Source of the DNA: Defluviitaleaceae bacterium
GTDB lineage: Bacteria; Bacillota; Clostridia; Lachnospirales; WRAX01
Length of the DNA stretch: 64,000 nucleotides
Direction: 5' to 3'
Assembly: GCA_009780415.1 (NCBI GenBank)
Contig: WRAC01000001.1
Span: 62,001-126,000 of the forward strand
Made by a program: the position numbers and the translations under genes. Below are positions 45,906-56,000 of this stretch, piece after piece. Each line of letters starts with the position of its first letter. Position 1 is the stretch's first letter. The notes under the pieces were generated by a model that saw nothing but the letters and a program-made list of their open reading frames with translations, had not been told where the DNA came from and ran no database searches.

Positions 45906-45970
45906 AACGAAAGGGTCAAGGGACGAATGTCCCTTGCGGGGGTTTGGGGGCGGCGCCCCCAAGGTCTTAA
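45906..45970 (+). repeat. Dispersed GGGTCAAGGG...AAGGTCTT repeat, copy 4, upstream of the fucI RBS
   Basis: AAGGGTCAAGGGACGAATGTCCCTTGCGGGGGTTTGGGGGCGGCGCCCCCAAGGTCTT. Confidence 0.85.
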
Positions 45971-45990
45971 CTTTATAAGGAGGAACCCGA

Positions 45991-47775
45991 ATGACTTACC
46001 CAAAAATCGGCATAAGGCCGACGATAGACGGGCGCTGGGGCGGCGTCCGCGAAGGCCTGGAAGCGAAGACGATGGCGATGGCGAAATCCGCTGAGGAGCT
46101 GATAACGTCGACATTACGTTATCCGGACGGCACGCCCGTGCAATGCGTGGTGAACCCGGGCACGATAGGCGGCGGCGCGGAAGCCGCGAAATGCGAGGAT
46201 TTCTTCGCCGCGAACAACGTAACGGCAACGCTGACGGTCACGCCCTGCTGGTGCTACGGGTCGGAGACCTTCGACATGAACCCGTCTACGGTCAAGGCGG
46301 TGTGGGGCTTCAACGGAACGGAGCGCCCCGGCGCGGTTTACCTTGCCGCCGTAATGAGCGCGTACGCCCAGAAAGGCCTGCCCGCGTTCAGCATCTACGG
46401 GCGCGACGTGCAGGATCTGGACGATAACTCGATCCCGCCGGACGTTAGGGAGAAGCTGCTGGATTTCGCCAAATGCGCGATAGCGGTGGGCTGGATGAGG
46501 AACAAGAGCTACGTGAACTTAGGCGGCGTAAGCATGGGCATCGCGGGCAGTTACTGCAACGAGAGCTTTTTCCAGAAATATCTGGGGATCCGCGCGGAAT
46601 GGGTGGACCTGACGGAGCTGTTAAGGCGCGTAAACCTTGAGATTTATGACGAGGACGAGTACGAGAAGGCGTTTAACTGGATACAGGCGAAGTGCAAAGA
46701 GGGCTTTGACGTAAACGCGGGGAAGGAACTGCCGTGCGTCATAACGAAATCCAAGTATGTCCCGGCTGATCAGGACTGGGCGTTTATCGCCAAGATGACG
46801 GTTATCGTCAAGGACATCCTGTTCGGCAACCCCAAACTGGCGGAGCTGGGCTGGCACGAGGAAGCGCTGGGCAAAAACGCCGTGGCCGGCGGGTTCCAGG
46901 GACAAAGGCACTGGACGGACTGGCTGCCGAACGGCGACTTTACCGAGGCGATACTGGCCTCAACGTTCGACTGGAACGGCGCGCGCGAACCCGTGGCGTT
47001 CGCAACCGAGAACGACACGCTGAACGGCGCCGCGATGCTGTTCGGGAAGCTTGTGAGTGACACCGCGCCCTGCTTCCACGACGTGCGTACATACTGGAGC
47101 CCGGAGGCCGCGGAGCGCGTTTCCGGCAAAAAGCCGGAGGGCAAGGCCGGGGCCGGTTTCATACATCTGATAAACAGCGGCGCGACGGCGCTGGACGGCA
47201 CGGGCGCGGCAAAGGACGCGGAGGGCAGGGGCTGCATGAAGCCCTTCTGGGAAATGAGCGAGGCGGATATCGACGCATGTACGGAAGCGACGCTTTGGTG
47301 CCGCGCGAACTACGAATATTTCCGCGGCGGCGGCTATTCCAGCAACTTTAAAAACGCGGCGGAAATGCCCGTAACCCTGCTGCGCGTGAACATTATCGAC
47401 GGCGTTGGCCCCGTACTCCAAATCGCACAGGGACACACCGTGAGCCTGAACGACCACACCCACAAAACAATCGACCTGCGCACGGACCGCACATGGCCCA
47501 CTACATGGTTCGTGCCGGAGCTGACGGGCAGCGGCCCGTTCACGGATGTCTACAGCGTAATGGCGGCATGGGGCGCGAACCACGGCGTCACGGTCTACGG
47601 CCACGTGGGCGCGCGCCTGATAACCCTGGCCAGCATGCTCCGCATCCCCGTATCCATGTGCAACGTCCCCGCCGATAAATTCTTCCGCCCCCACGTCTGG
47701 GCCGCATACGGCACGTACGACACACAAGCCGCCGACTACAAAGCCTGCGAAACCTACGGCCCGCTCTATAAATAA
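45991..47775 (+). CDS. fucI: L-fucose isomerase
   Basis: PKIGIRPTIDGRWGGVREGLE; TPCWCYGSETFDMNP. Confidence 0.93.
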   Translation: MTYPKIGIRPTIDGRWGGVREGLEAKTMAMAKSAEELITSTLRYPDGTPVQCVVNPGTIGGGAEAAKCEDFFAANNVTATLTVTPCWCYGSETFDMNPSTVKAVWGFNGTERPGAVYLAAVMSAYAQKGLPAFSIYGRDVQDLDDNSIPPDVREKLLDFAKCAIAVGWMRNKSYVNLGGVSMGIAGSYCNESFFQKYLGIRAEWVDLTELLRRVNLEIYDEDEYEKAFNWIQAKCKEGFDVNAGKELPCVITKSKYVPADQDWAFIAKMTVIVKDILFGNPKLAELGWHEEALGKNAVAGGFQGQRHWTDWLPNGDFTEAILASTFDWNGAREPVAFATENDTLNGAAMLFGKLVSDTAPCFHDVRTYWSPEAAERVSGKKPEGKAGAGFIHLINSGATALDGTGAAKDAEGRGCMKPFWEMSEADIDACTEATLWCRANYEYFRGGGYSSNFKNAAEMPVTLLRVNIIDGVGPVLQIAQGHTVSLNDHTHKTIDLRTDRTWPTTWFVPELTGSGPFTDVYSVMAAWGANHGVTVYGHVGARLITLASMLRIPVSMCNVPADKFFRPHVWAAYGTYDTQAADYKACETYGPLYK

Positions 47776-47922
47776 AAACAATCGCTTACCGCAGGGGCGG
47801 GCCCGGTGTCCGCCCCTTACTCAACTTCAATTCAACTTTTTCCCGAAAAACACAACTATTTCCGTATGGTTAAACCCCCAAATTACTGTTAATATTAACT
47901 CATCCGGCAAAGGAGGAGTTTT

Positions 47923-48759
47923 ATGATAGACAACATCAGCGCAGGCGGCCAAATCCTGCTGCTGCGCAAACGTAAGGGCTTTACGCAGGAGGAGCTGGCG
48001 GACAGGCTGGGTATCACCGCCCAGGCAATCAGCAAATGGGAAAACGGCCACGCGCTGCCGGAAACCGCGCTGCTCCCGTTATTGGCGAAGCTCTTGGACA
48101 GTACAATCGACGCGATACTGATGCCCGTTACCGTTAAAGAGGGCGACATAATGTCCTTCGGCAGCTATCAATGGCGCGTTTTGCAGGTAAACGAAGGCGG
48201 CGCCCTGATAATCACGGAAACAACCATCGGCAAGGCACCCTTCCACGACAGCCACACCGGCGTCACATGGGAGAAATGCAGCCTGCGCAAATACCTGAAC
48301 GGGGAGTTTTGCGACAAGTTTACGGACGCGGAGAAATCCCGGATAATAAAGACAAAGCTGAGCGACCGCGACAACCCCTGGTACGGCGTAAGCTGCGGCG
48401 ACCCGACATTTGACAGGATATTTCTGCTGAGCTACGACGAAGTAATCCGGTATTTCGGCGACAGCGGCGATATGCGAGGCAAAAAGGGCTGGTTCTGGGC
48501 GGAGGAAGATAAAATCGCGCCCGCTGACTGCACTTGCCGCCTTAAATACGGCGACTGCATTTTCGACCAATTCAACGATGCCCGCAAAGTCCGGAGTTTA
48601 AGGGGCGACGACGACTGGTGGTGGCTGCGCTCCCCCGGAGGGTATGGCATGCACACCGCCGGCTCAATCGGCTACTTCGGCGAGCTGTTCCTTTGCGGCG
48701 ACGATGCCTGCAGGGTGGACGGCGGCGTTCGTCCGGCCCTGTGGCTCAGCATACAGTAA
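47923..48759 (+). CDS. XRE-family HTH protein with DUF6273-like C-terminus
   Basis: LLRKRKGFTQEELADRLGITAQAISKWENGHALPE; WWWLRSPGGYG...GGVRPALWLSIQ. Confidence 0.8.
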   Translation: MIDNISAGGQILLLRKRKGFTQEELADRLGITAQAISKWENGHALPETALLPLLAKLLDSTIDAILMPVTVKEGDIMSFGSYQWRVLQVNEGGALIITETTIGKAPFHDSHTGVTWEKCSLRKYLNGEFCDKFTDAEKSRIIKTKLSDRDNPWYGVSCGDPTFDRIFLLSYDEVIRYFGDSGDMRGKKGWFWAEEDKIAPADCTCRLKYGDCIFDQFNDARKVRSLRGDDDWWWLRSPGGYGMHTAGSIGYFGELFLCGDDACRVDGGVRPALWLSIQ

Positions 48760-48969
48760 AATGGAGGCTTGAAAAGGTTACATAAAATCCATATAGTTTA
48801 GTCTCATATAAAAACGGCGGTGTATTGGCAAGATACACAGCCCACAGATTGTTGACAAACGACGGTTTCGGGCGATCACAGATCGCCCCTACGAAGTTCG
48901 CCTGATAAAAAATATATTTTGCCGGCAGTCTGACGCCTATCGGAGTATTATATCCGGCAGGCGTTTTTC

Positions 48970-50031
48970 TTACCGCGGCAAAAACTCAGTTGCCGCGGTT
49001 GAACCCGATTCAATAACGCTGACCTTGACGCCCGTCAATAATTCGCCGCTATGGTTGCCTACGTACAGATAATACTCCCCGTCTAAATTAACATCCCGGC
49101 CGGCAGACGGGATTGTATTGATGTAAGGGCCTTCATAGCCATACATATAAGTCGTGTAAAAATACCATTGGCCTGACTGAGACACTCTTTCAGCGTATTC
49201 ACGCCTCAGCCCGGAATATATACGGAAGCCGGAACCGGACTCCGAAGTCACTTCCACAATGTACGAATTATCGCCGCCCATAACTACCTTTGCGACGGGA
49301 AAGGCTTCCCCCGGCGCTATTTCCGCAATATACGCCCCGTCAGAAGCGGTGCCGTCGCCGGGCGGTGAATGGTTAATCCGCCCGTTCGGATGGAAGGTAG
49401 AAAGCGTTACGGTCACATTGCGCAGCCCGTCACTTGGGCTTCCTATGTAAACATAAAAGCTCCCCTCCTGAACATTGCGCGCCGCGACACCGGCGTTGCT
49501 TAACGTGTGGCTTACCTCATAGCCCGGGCTAAGCGTCAGATTGCCCAGATACCAGGGGCTGCCGCTCAATGTCATGATATCGCCGTCCTTAATCGCGCCG
49601 GCAAAGAACGCTCCGACCGTTTCGGAATATATATGGATTTCGTATTCAATATCATCATAAAGCTCTATTTCGGCGATGCGGATCAGCTCACCCGGGGCAA
49701 TATGGTCAAAGCTCAGGTGAAGTATATTAAGACTCCCCCTCAATTCCGCCATCTGCCTATATCTTTCTTCGGAAAGCTCTATAAACCTGTCACGTAATTC
49801 ATTAAGCTCCCTCTCCCTTTCAAGCAGCTCCAGTTCCCTTTCAAGCAGCTCCCTCTCCCTTTCAAGCAGCTCCCACTGCCTTTCAGATAAGCCGGGCGGC
49901 TCCGGCGCGGCTCCGAGCGCCTCAACCTGAGCCGGGCTAAAGTTAAAGCCGATCAAAAGCCCGGCGGAGACGACAGCCGCCCCGATCAGCCCAAACAGCG
50001 CCCTGCCGCTTTTTTTTTGCTTTTTTCCCAA
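48970..50031 (-). CDS. Hypothetical protein with ERELLERE coiled coil; probably the frameshifted C-terminal part of the M56 protein
   Basis: Overlaps 49943..50977 in another frame at an A9 run; begins with a TM segment. Confidence 0.55.
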   Translation of the reverse strand: MGKKQKKSGRALFGLIGAAVVSAGLLIGFNFSPAQVEALGAAPEPPGLSERQWELLERERELLERELELLERERELNELRDRFIELSEERYRQMAELRGSLNILHLSFDHIAPGELIRIAEIELYDDIEYEIHIYSETVGAFFAGAIKDGDIMTLSGSPWYLGNLTLSPGYEVSHTLSNAGVAARNVQEGSFYVYIGSPSDGLRNVTVTLSTFHPNGRINHSPPGDGTASDGAYIAEIAPGEAFPVAKVVMGGDNSYIVEVTSESGSGFRIYSGLRREYAERVSQSGQWYFYTTYMYGYEGPYINTIPSAGRDVNLDGEYYLYVGNHSGELLTGVKVSVIESGSTAATEFLPR

Positions 50032-50977
50032 GAATATTCAAAAACCGTTGTTTCAGCATGCGTTTCCCTCCAATAAAATTCGTGGTCAGCCGGCTGCGGC
50101 AAACCCGGCGGCCCGCGGCCATGTTCAGGAGCATTTCGCTGTATTTCTTCCGCAAGCCCATGTCCATGCCGTGTACCGTCAGCGTGTCGCAGATGGTCTC
50201 TATGTCCTTGTTGGCCTGTTTTATCATAAGGTGGACGGCGGGGTTAAACCAATGGATGCTTATCGTTATCATAAGGGCAAGCTTATACCATAAATCCCGG
50301 CGCTTGTAGTGCGTCAGCTCATGCCGGAAAATGAAACGCAAGTCCTCCTCATCACAGCTCAAGTCCGGCAGCAACACGGCAGGCTTTATAAAACCCATAA
50401 GCATCGGCGTTTTAATGCCCTTGCAGCGTTTAAGGCCGAGCGCTCTCACAATACCCATCCGCCGCGCCGTTTCGTTAAATATTTGCAAATAACCGGGGTC
50501 GGGTTCAGGCATACCCCATCTCCGCACAAAGCGCTTGAACATAAGATGGTTTGCCGCGTGGTAAGCCACGGACAGGAATATCCCCGCAAACCATACAATC
50601 CGGATCACGTCGAACAGATTGGCGGAAGACGGGTTGATTGATTCCCGCGCGGGCTCGGCTGATAAAACCGGAACGCCGCGGCTCACGGTTTCCCCGCCGT
50701 CACGCCGGGAGCCGTCCCCCGCCAAACCGGCGGTATTATTAATCCGCCGTATGTCATAGGAAGAGGCAGCCGCGGGCACCGGCACATGTATCTGAACAGC
50801 CGGCCTGGGGATAAACGAGGCGAACGGCAGGCATAAACAGCCCATCACCAATATCCACATTAAATAACGCCCGCCCGCGGTATATTTCCTTTCCAAAAAC
50901 GGCGCCGCGAACAGCAAAAGGATGATGAGCGGCGTTATTATCAGCGAAACGCTTGCCAGAGACAGCAACAGCGTCAC
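49943..50977 (-). CDS. M56 (BlaR1-like) metallopeptidase
   Basis: FIFRHELTHYKRRDLWYKLALMITISIHWFNPAVHLM. Confidence 0.9.
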   Translation of the reverse strand: MTLLLSLASVSLIITPLIILLLFAAPFLERKYTAGGRYLMWILVMGCLCLPFASFIPRPAVQIHVPVPAAASSYDIRRINNTAGLAGDGSRRDGGETVSRGVPVLSAEPARESINPSSANLFDVIRIVWFAGIFLSVAYHAANHLMFKRFVRRWGMPEPDPGYLQIFNETARRMGIVRALGLKRCKGIKTPMLMGFIKPAVLLPDLSCDEEDLRFIFRHELTHYKRRDLWYKLALMITISIHWFNPAVHLMIKQANKDIETICDTLTVHGMDMGLRKKYSEMLLNMAAGRRVCRSRLTTNFIGGKRMLKQRFLNILGKKAKKKRQGAVWADRGGCRLRRAFDRL

Positions 50978-51366
50978 TGCGCATCACCCGCTTTTTCATC
51001 GATGAAGCTTTTTAACTCGTCAAGGTCGCGCCGCGAAATGCCGTCGCCGTTATAAAGCGACGCGACGAAGCTTTTCAGCGAATTGCCGTGCAGCCGCTCC
51101 AGAAACGACTTGCTCTCGCTTTCCAAATATTCGTCCTCGTTTATGACCGGGGCGTAATAATTCGTCTTGCCGTTTCTGTAAACGGATAAAAACCCGCGGT
51201 CAACAAGTCTGGCCAAAAAATTAAGCAATGTCGTAAGCGCCCAATCCTTCTTCCCCTCAAGCTTATTCATAATAACCGCCGACGTTGTTTCGCCGCCGCA
51301 TTTCCAAATAACCTTCATGATTTCCAGTTCCGCGTCCGGAAGCCGTGAAACCGCCATTTGCCCCAC
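50974..51366 (-). CDS. BlaI/MecI/CopY family repressor
   Basis: LPDAELEIMKVIWKCGGETTSAVIMNKLEGKKDWALTTLLNFLARLVDRGFLSV. Confidence 0.92.
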   Translation of the reverse strand: MGQMAVSRLPDAELEIMKVIWKCGGETTSAVIMNKLEGKKDWALTTLLNFLARLVDRGFLSVYRNGKTNYYAPVINEDEYLESESKSFLERLHGNSLKSFVASLYNGDGISRRDLDELKSFIDEKAGDAQ

Positions 51367-51526
51367 CTCATTCTACATATGTAAAACATATTATCATTTT
51401 ACACATGTAAAACGTATTTGTCAATAGGTTTTTGAAATTTTTAAAGAAAAATTAAATCTTGTAATCAAAAGGATTAACGCATATAATGAATAAAAAAACG
51501 GGGAGGATGGGTTTATCACTAAATCG

Positions 51527-52399
51527 ATGCAAAAACTGATTGTTATTCCTTTAATCATGCTGCTGTCGCTTGCGCCCGTTGCGGACGCCCGCGCGTCAAG
51601 CCCGGAAAGCGGCGGCGCGGATGAGCGGATCATCCGCCTGGCGTCTTACGCCAGCATCCTTGGCGGAACGGTTATCCACCACCACCTCAGCCTGGGCGTG
51701 GACAAAGGCGCGGCCGATGCCTTCGAGCCGCTGCTTGCCGCCTTCGCAAACCGCCTGTACGGCTTGGAAACGGAGTTCGGCAAGGTTACGGTGCGTTATG
51801 AAGGGGCATTTGACGATATTAACCCCGATGATTTTACCGGCATTGTCCTGGCATGGAACGGAGACCCTCTGGAGTTTGATTTTACGGCAACCCGAAAGAT
51901 AAAGCACGGCCGCGGGCGCGATTTAGTCACCGACATCTATTTGGACATAACGGTTAACTACGAAAAACCGGGCGTTTACTCATTTACCGGAAAGTACGCG
52001 GGCGCCCCGTTCACCTTGTATATAGGAGTTAACTTCGAGCGCGTCGCCAAGTCTCCGGCGGACCCGGCAAGCTTAACCCACCTGTCCGTAACATATTTGC
52101 CCGCGGACGAGGTAAAGGCCCGTCCCGTAACGGACATCTCCTTCCATTTCGGCGGGGTTCATGAATGGTTCGGCGTGAACGACCTGAGGGATGTACGGCT
52201 TACGAACGGCGGTTTAGACGTTCCGTTCGGCTTACACGACTACATTGTACGGCATTTTGTGTACGATGGGGACGGAAACGCCTCCGGAACGGTGTTTACG
52301 CTGGTTCTTACAAATCCCCTGACAACCCCCGGAGTATACCGTCTATCCGGGTTTTACGGGGATGAGCGTTTTGATTTAAGCTGGATGCAATTAAATTAG
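51527..52399 (+). CDS. Secreted hypothetical protein
   Basis: Signal peptide MQKLIVIPLIMLLSLAPVADARA. Confidence 0.6.
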   Translation: MQKLIVIPLIMLLSLAPVADARASSPESGGADERIIRLASYASILGGTVIHHHLSLGVDKGAADAFEPLLAAFANRLYGLETEFGKVTVRYEGAFDDINPDDFTGIVLAWNGDPLEFDFTATRKIKHGRGRDLVTDIYLDITVNYEKPGVYSFTGKYAGAPFTLYIGVNFERVAKSPADPASLTHLSVTYLPADEVKARPVTDISFHFGGVHEWFGVNDLRDVRLTNGGLDVPFGLHDYIVRHFVYDGDGNASGTVFTLVLTNPLTTPGVYRLSGFYGDERFDLSWMQLN

Positions 52400-52423
52400 A
52401 ATGACATGGAAAGGAGCCATAAC

Positions 52424-54022
52424 ATGACACGGAGAATTATTTGCGCGGCTTTGCTAACCGTGATGCTTATTCTGGCGGCTTCCTGCGGCGCGGCGCCCGA
52501 CCATCCGTTTATGGATGATATACCGTTGATTATACCGTCAATCCCCGCCGGGGAGACATTCATTTTTCAAAATAATGAATACTCTATAATCGTAAACACC
52601 GAATCAATGCTTCCCTATCACTTTTTTAACTACATGGAAGGCTTGTTTCAGGTTTGCTACGATGCCGGGAATCATTTCGACCACGGGCACGGCTGCCTGA
52701 ACGTCGGCTTTACCGACACGTACGGCAACGTCATAATACCGCTTGAATACAGGCTCGGCTGGCATGACGAGCTGCACAGCGACGGTTTGGTGCTTTTGGT
52801 ATCCCATGATTTCAGGTACGGTTATGCCGACGCGTCAGGCGAATTTGTTATACCGGTTCAGTTCATGCATGTATCCGGTTTTAATGAGGACGGGCTGCTG
52901 ATAGCCGGAAAAATTTTCGATGACGGTTCGCATGGGTATGGCATTATTAACAGGGAAGGCGAAACCGTCCTGCCGTTTGAGTATGAATTTCTGACCAATC
53001 TATCGGGTGATGCGGTGGTGGTCGCTGAATTCGGCAGCTTTACGACAAGGTACGGATTGATGGACATTCGCGGCGAAATCATTATCCCTGTCCAATATGA
53101 ATTTATGCATATAGATATTAACGAAGGCTTAGTACATGTGCAAACAGGCGGGCACCCAGCCTTTGACTACCCGGACAGGAAGCACGGGGTTTATGACATC
53201 GCGGGGAACGTTGTTATTCCCGCGGAGCTGGATTACGCGTTTGTAAGCAATTTCTTTGACGGGCTGGCCTCCGTAACGCAAATGACCGGTGACCATGTCG
53301 TCATTTCCGCCGAACGGGGCTTTACCCAACCCGTCTTAATATACGGCTATATCGACAAAACCGGCGCGCTGGCCATACCGATGGATTTCAACCTCGCCAA
53401 CCATTTCGCCGACGGCCTTGCCTTGGTAGGGGTCTATGAGGATATAAGCAAGGGCGACGCTATGCTGTACGGTTTTATCGACACGCGGGGCAACGCGGCC
53501 GTACCGGTTATATACGCGGACGCGCGGGAGTTCTCCGAGGGGTTGGCGGCGGTCGGAATCAAAACCGCGGCGGGGATAAAATACGGTTATGTAAACAGGC
53601 GCGGCGAAACCGTTATACCGTTTGAATTTGACGCGGCGGAACTGTTCGGCGGCGGCTTTGCCTGGGTCAGAATCAACGGTATGTGGGGAATGATAGATTC
53701 CGCGGGGAACGCGGTAATCCCGCCGATTTATCAAAGCTATAGCAAAGTGTCGGACGGTTTGGCCGCGGTAAAGTCGCGTAATCTGTGGGAGCTTACGGAT
53801 TTTTCGGGGAATGTCGCCGTACAGTATTCATTTGAAAGCCTGCATATATTTTCGCACGGTCTGGCAATCGTTAGAAAAGACGGCAAATTCGGCCTTATCA
53901 ACACAAGCGGCGAAATAGTCGTACCCCTTGTATACGACGAAATTCAAAGGTTCGATGATTTTATTATAGTAAGGGAGAACGGATTGCGGGGAATTTGGAG
54001 GATAGTGCCGTCGGAAGAATAA
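52424..54022 (+). CDS. WG-repeat lipoprotein/secreted protein
   Basis: Multiple YGYIDKTG/YGFIDTRG/WGMIDSAG repeats; signal peptide with LAASCG. Confidence 0.85.
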   Translation: MTRRIICAALLTVMLILAASCGAAPDHPFMDDIPLIIPSIPAGETFIFQNNEYSIIVNTESMLPYHFFNYMEGLFQVCYDAGNHFDHGHGCLNVGFTDTYGNVIIPLEYRLGWHDELHSDGLVLLVSHDFRYGYADASGEFVIPVQFMHVSGFNEDGLLIAGKIFDDGSHGYGIINREGETVLPFEYEFLTNLSGDAVVVAEFGSFTTRYGLMDIRGEIIIPVQYEFMHIDINEGLVHVQTGGHPAFDYPDRKHGVYDIAGNVVIPAELDYAFVSNFFDGLASVTQMTGDHVVISAERGFTQPVLIYGYIDKTGALAIPMDFNLANHFADGLALVGVYEDISKGDAMLYGFIDTRGNAAVPVIYADAREFSEGLAAVGIKTAAGIKYGYVNRRGETVIPFEFDAAELFGGGFAWVRINGMWGMIDSAGNAVIPPIYQSYSKVSDGLAAVKSRNLWELTDFSGNVAVQYSFESLHIFSHGLAIVRKDGKFGLINTSGEIVVPLVYDEIQRFDDFIIVRENGLRGIWRIVPSEE

Positions 54023-54044
54023 AAACGGCATTTTACCGTCAGCT

Positions 54045-56000
54045 TTAATAACGTATGGTTTCGATTATATTTTTACCTTGAATCCGCGAGGCGGAATACC
54101 GCATTGTAACCCATGTCACAATCAGGACGCCAAGGGAGCATTGGATTATCGGCAGCCACGGCATAGGGAAGCCGAGTTCAACAGGCACAGCCAGATACCG
54201 GTAAACCGCATATGACCCGGCAACGCCCAGCGGCAAACCGATAACAAGGGATTTCAAGGAGCATAGTATGCTTTCGAGATTCAGCATACGGCTTAATCCC
54301 TCCGGCGTCATGCCCGCGCTCCGCAAAACCGCGAATTCGCGGGAACGGGAGCGCACGTTTGCCGATATGGTGCTGATTACGTTTGTCAGGCCTATAAGCG
54401 TCAGCATAGCGATAAAGCCGTAAATAAAAACCATGATGAGTCGGCCTATATCGCGTGTCATATCCATTTGCTCCTGGATATTGAATACGCTCAAATCCCC
54501 GAGGCTTTCATCGAACGTAAACATATCACGCAGCACGGCGCCCGCATATTCGGTAAATCCCGCCGCGTCCGATGAATTGGCGAACCATACGTACGATAAG
54601 GCGTCAAGCGCGGGAACGATGATGTTCACCATACTGTTGCTGACCCAAAGGATTTCCTTAGGTATTTCGCCTATCGAAAGCACGCCGTGCAAGGTTATGT
54701 CAAACTCATCGCCGTAATAATAATTCTTCATGCGTAATGTTTGATTGCTGAAAATCAATGGGGCGAGTATCTGCCGGCCTTCATCATGATACAGGGTAAA
54801 CTGATTTACAAGAATATTTGAACCGCGCGGCACTCCCGCCAGCCTGCATAAAGCATCATAATTTTCCGCGTCCAAAACGATAAGGCTTGCGAAGATGATG
54901 TGTTCCCGATTATCCGGGCCGAGGGGCGGGTCAAGGATTTCCCTCGTCCTTGAGTTCAGCATTTCAATCGGAACCAGCGCCCGGTACGAGTGATAATCGG
55001 CTCCCGCGCCGAATACGTCCGTATCGGGAAACTCACGCATTTTTTCCGTTATTTCGCCGGCAAGGACGCTGTTAACCGCAACATATTTCCGTTCGATTAA
55101 TTCCCAATCCTCTATCCGTCTGGCATCATAGTAAGAATAAAATTGCGCCGCCACATTTATGTCTATGCCGGGGAAGAACACGTTTGTAAGCGTGCCCATC
55201 ATCATCCCGAACGTGCCGACCACAATAAATAAAACAATGCTGACGGTCAGCGACACTACCGTTGCGCGAAAATTCCTGCGGCTTCGCTTCAATGACTTGG
55301 AAGCCAACACGCCCTCAAACCCGAATAACTTTTGGATAAGCCAATTTTTGCGGGCTTGCCCCGGCTTGACTTTAACCTCGCCCGCGACGCGTATGGCGTC
55401 AATAGCGGTCAGCCCCGCCGCTTTACGGGCCGGAAGCCATGCCGAAAGGCCTACCGTCATAAATGATATTATTACAGAAAGCAGCAATGCCTGCCACGCG
55501 ATTACAAAATCCAAAACAAGGGGCTGTTCGCTGACATTGTTAAGCCTAGTAAGAAAATAATCCACGATGCGAACACCCGTTAAGTTTACAAGCAGCCCTA
55601 AGGCTAACCCGGCAGGAATACCGATTAAGCAAAGGTAAACGCCTTCATACATAATCGTTTCCGCAATCTGTTTCTTTGTTGCGCCCACGCTTTTTAAGAT
55701 TCCGAACTGCGCCGCGCGTTCGCCCGCGCTCACCCGGAAAGCGTTCGATACGACGATGACGGACGCGGCGACGATTATGGAAACAAAAACCGCGCTCATG
55801 CCGAACAGCATTGAATTATACATATTTATGTAATATTCATTATCGCCTATCACATGCCTGAACATAGCGTCGCCGCTCGCCGCGAAGCCAAAGACCGCGG
55901 TTATCATTGCGGTGGCGAGTATAATGCCGGCAAGCGTCCACGCGGTGCGGCCCCGGCTTGATTTTATTTGGCTGTACGCCAATTTTGCCGTCAGCTTCAT
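54045..56000 (-). CDS. ABC transporter permease (FtsX-like)
   Basis: Multi-TM FtsX-type permease coupled to the ATPase below. Confidence 0.9.
   Translation of the reverse strand: MKLTAKLAYSQIKSSRGRTAWTLAGIILATAMITAVFGFAASGDAMFRHVIGDNEYYINMYNSMLFGMSAVFVSIIVAASVIVVSNAFRVSAGERAAQFGILKSVGATKKQIAETIMYEGVYLCLIGIPAGLALGLLVNLTGVRIVDYFLTRLNNVSEQPLVLDFVIAWQALLLSVIISFMTVGLSAWLPARKAAGLTAIDAIRVAGEVKVKPGQARKNWLIQKLFGFEGVLASKSLKRSRRNFRATVVSLTVSIVLFIVVGTFGMMMGTLTNVFFPGIDINVAAQFYSYYDARRIEDWELIERKYVAVNSVLAGEITEKMREFPDTDVFGAGADYHSYRALVPIEMLNSRTREILDPPLGPDNREHIIFASLIVLDAENYDALCRLAGVPRGSNILVNQFTLYHDEGRQILAPLIFSNQTLRMKNYYYGDEFDITLHGVLSIGEIPKEILWVSNSMVNIIVPALDALSYVWFANSSDAAGFTEYAGAVLRDMFTFDESLGDLSVFNIQEQMDMTRDIGRLIMVFIYGFIAMLTLIGLTNVISTISANVRSRSREFAVLRSAGMTPEGLSRMLNLESILCSLKSLVIGLPLGVAGSYAVYRYLAVPVELGFPMPWLPIIQCSLGVLIVTWVTMRYSASRIQGKNIIETIRY

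Noticed and set aside
46960-47781. 273-aa minus-strand ORF antisense to fucI
   Set aside because: Antisense artefact.
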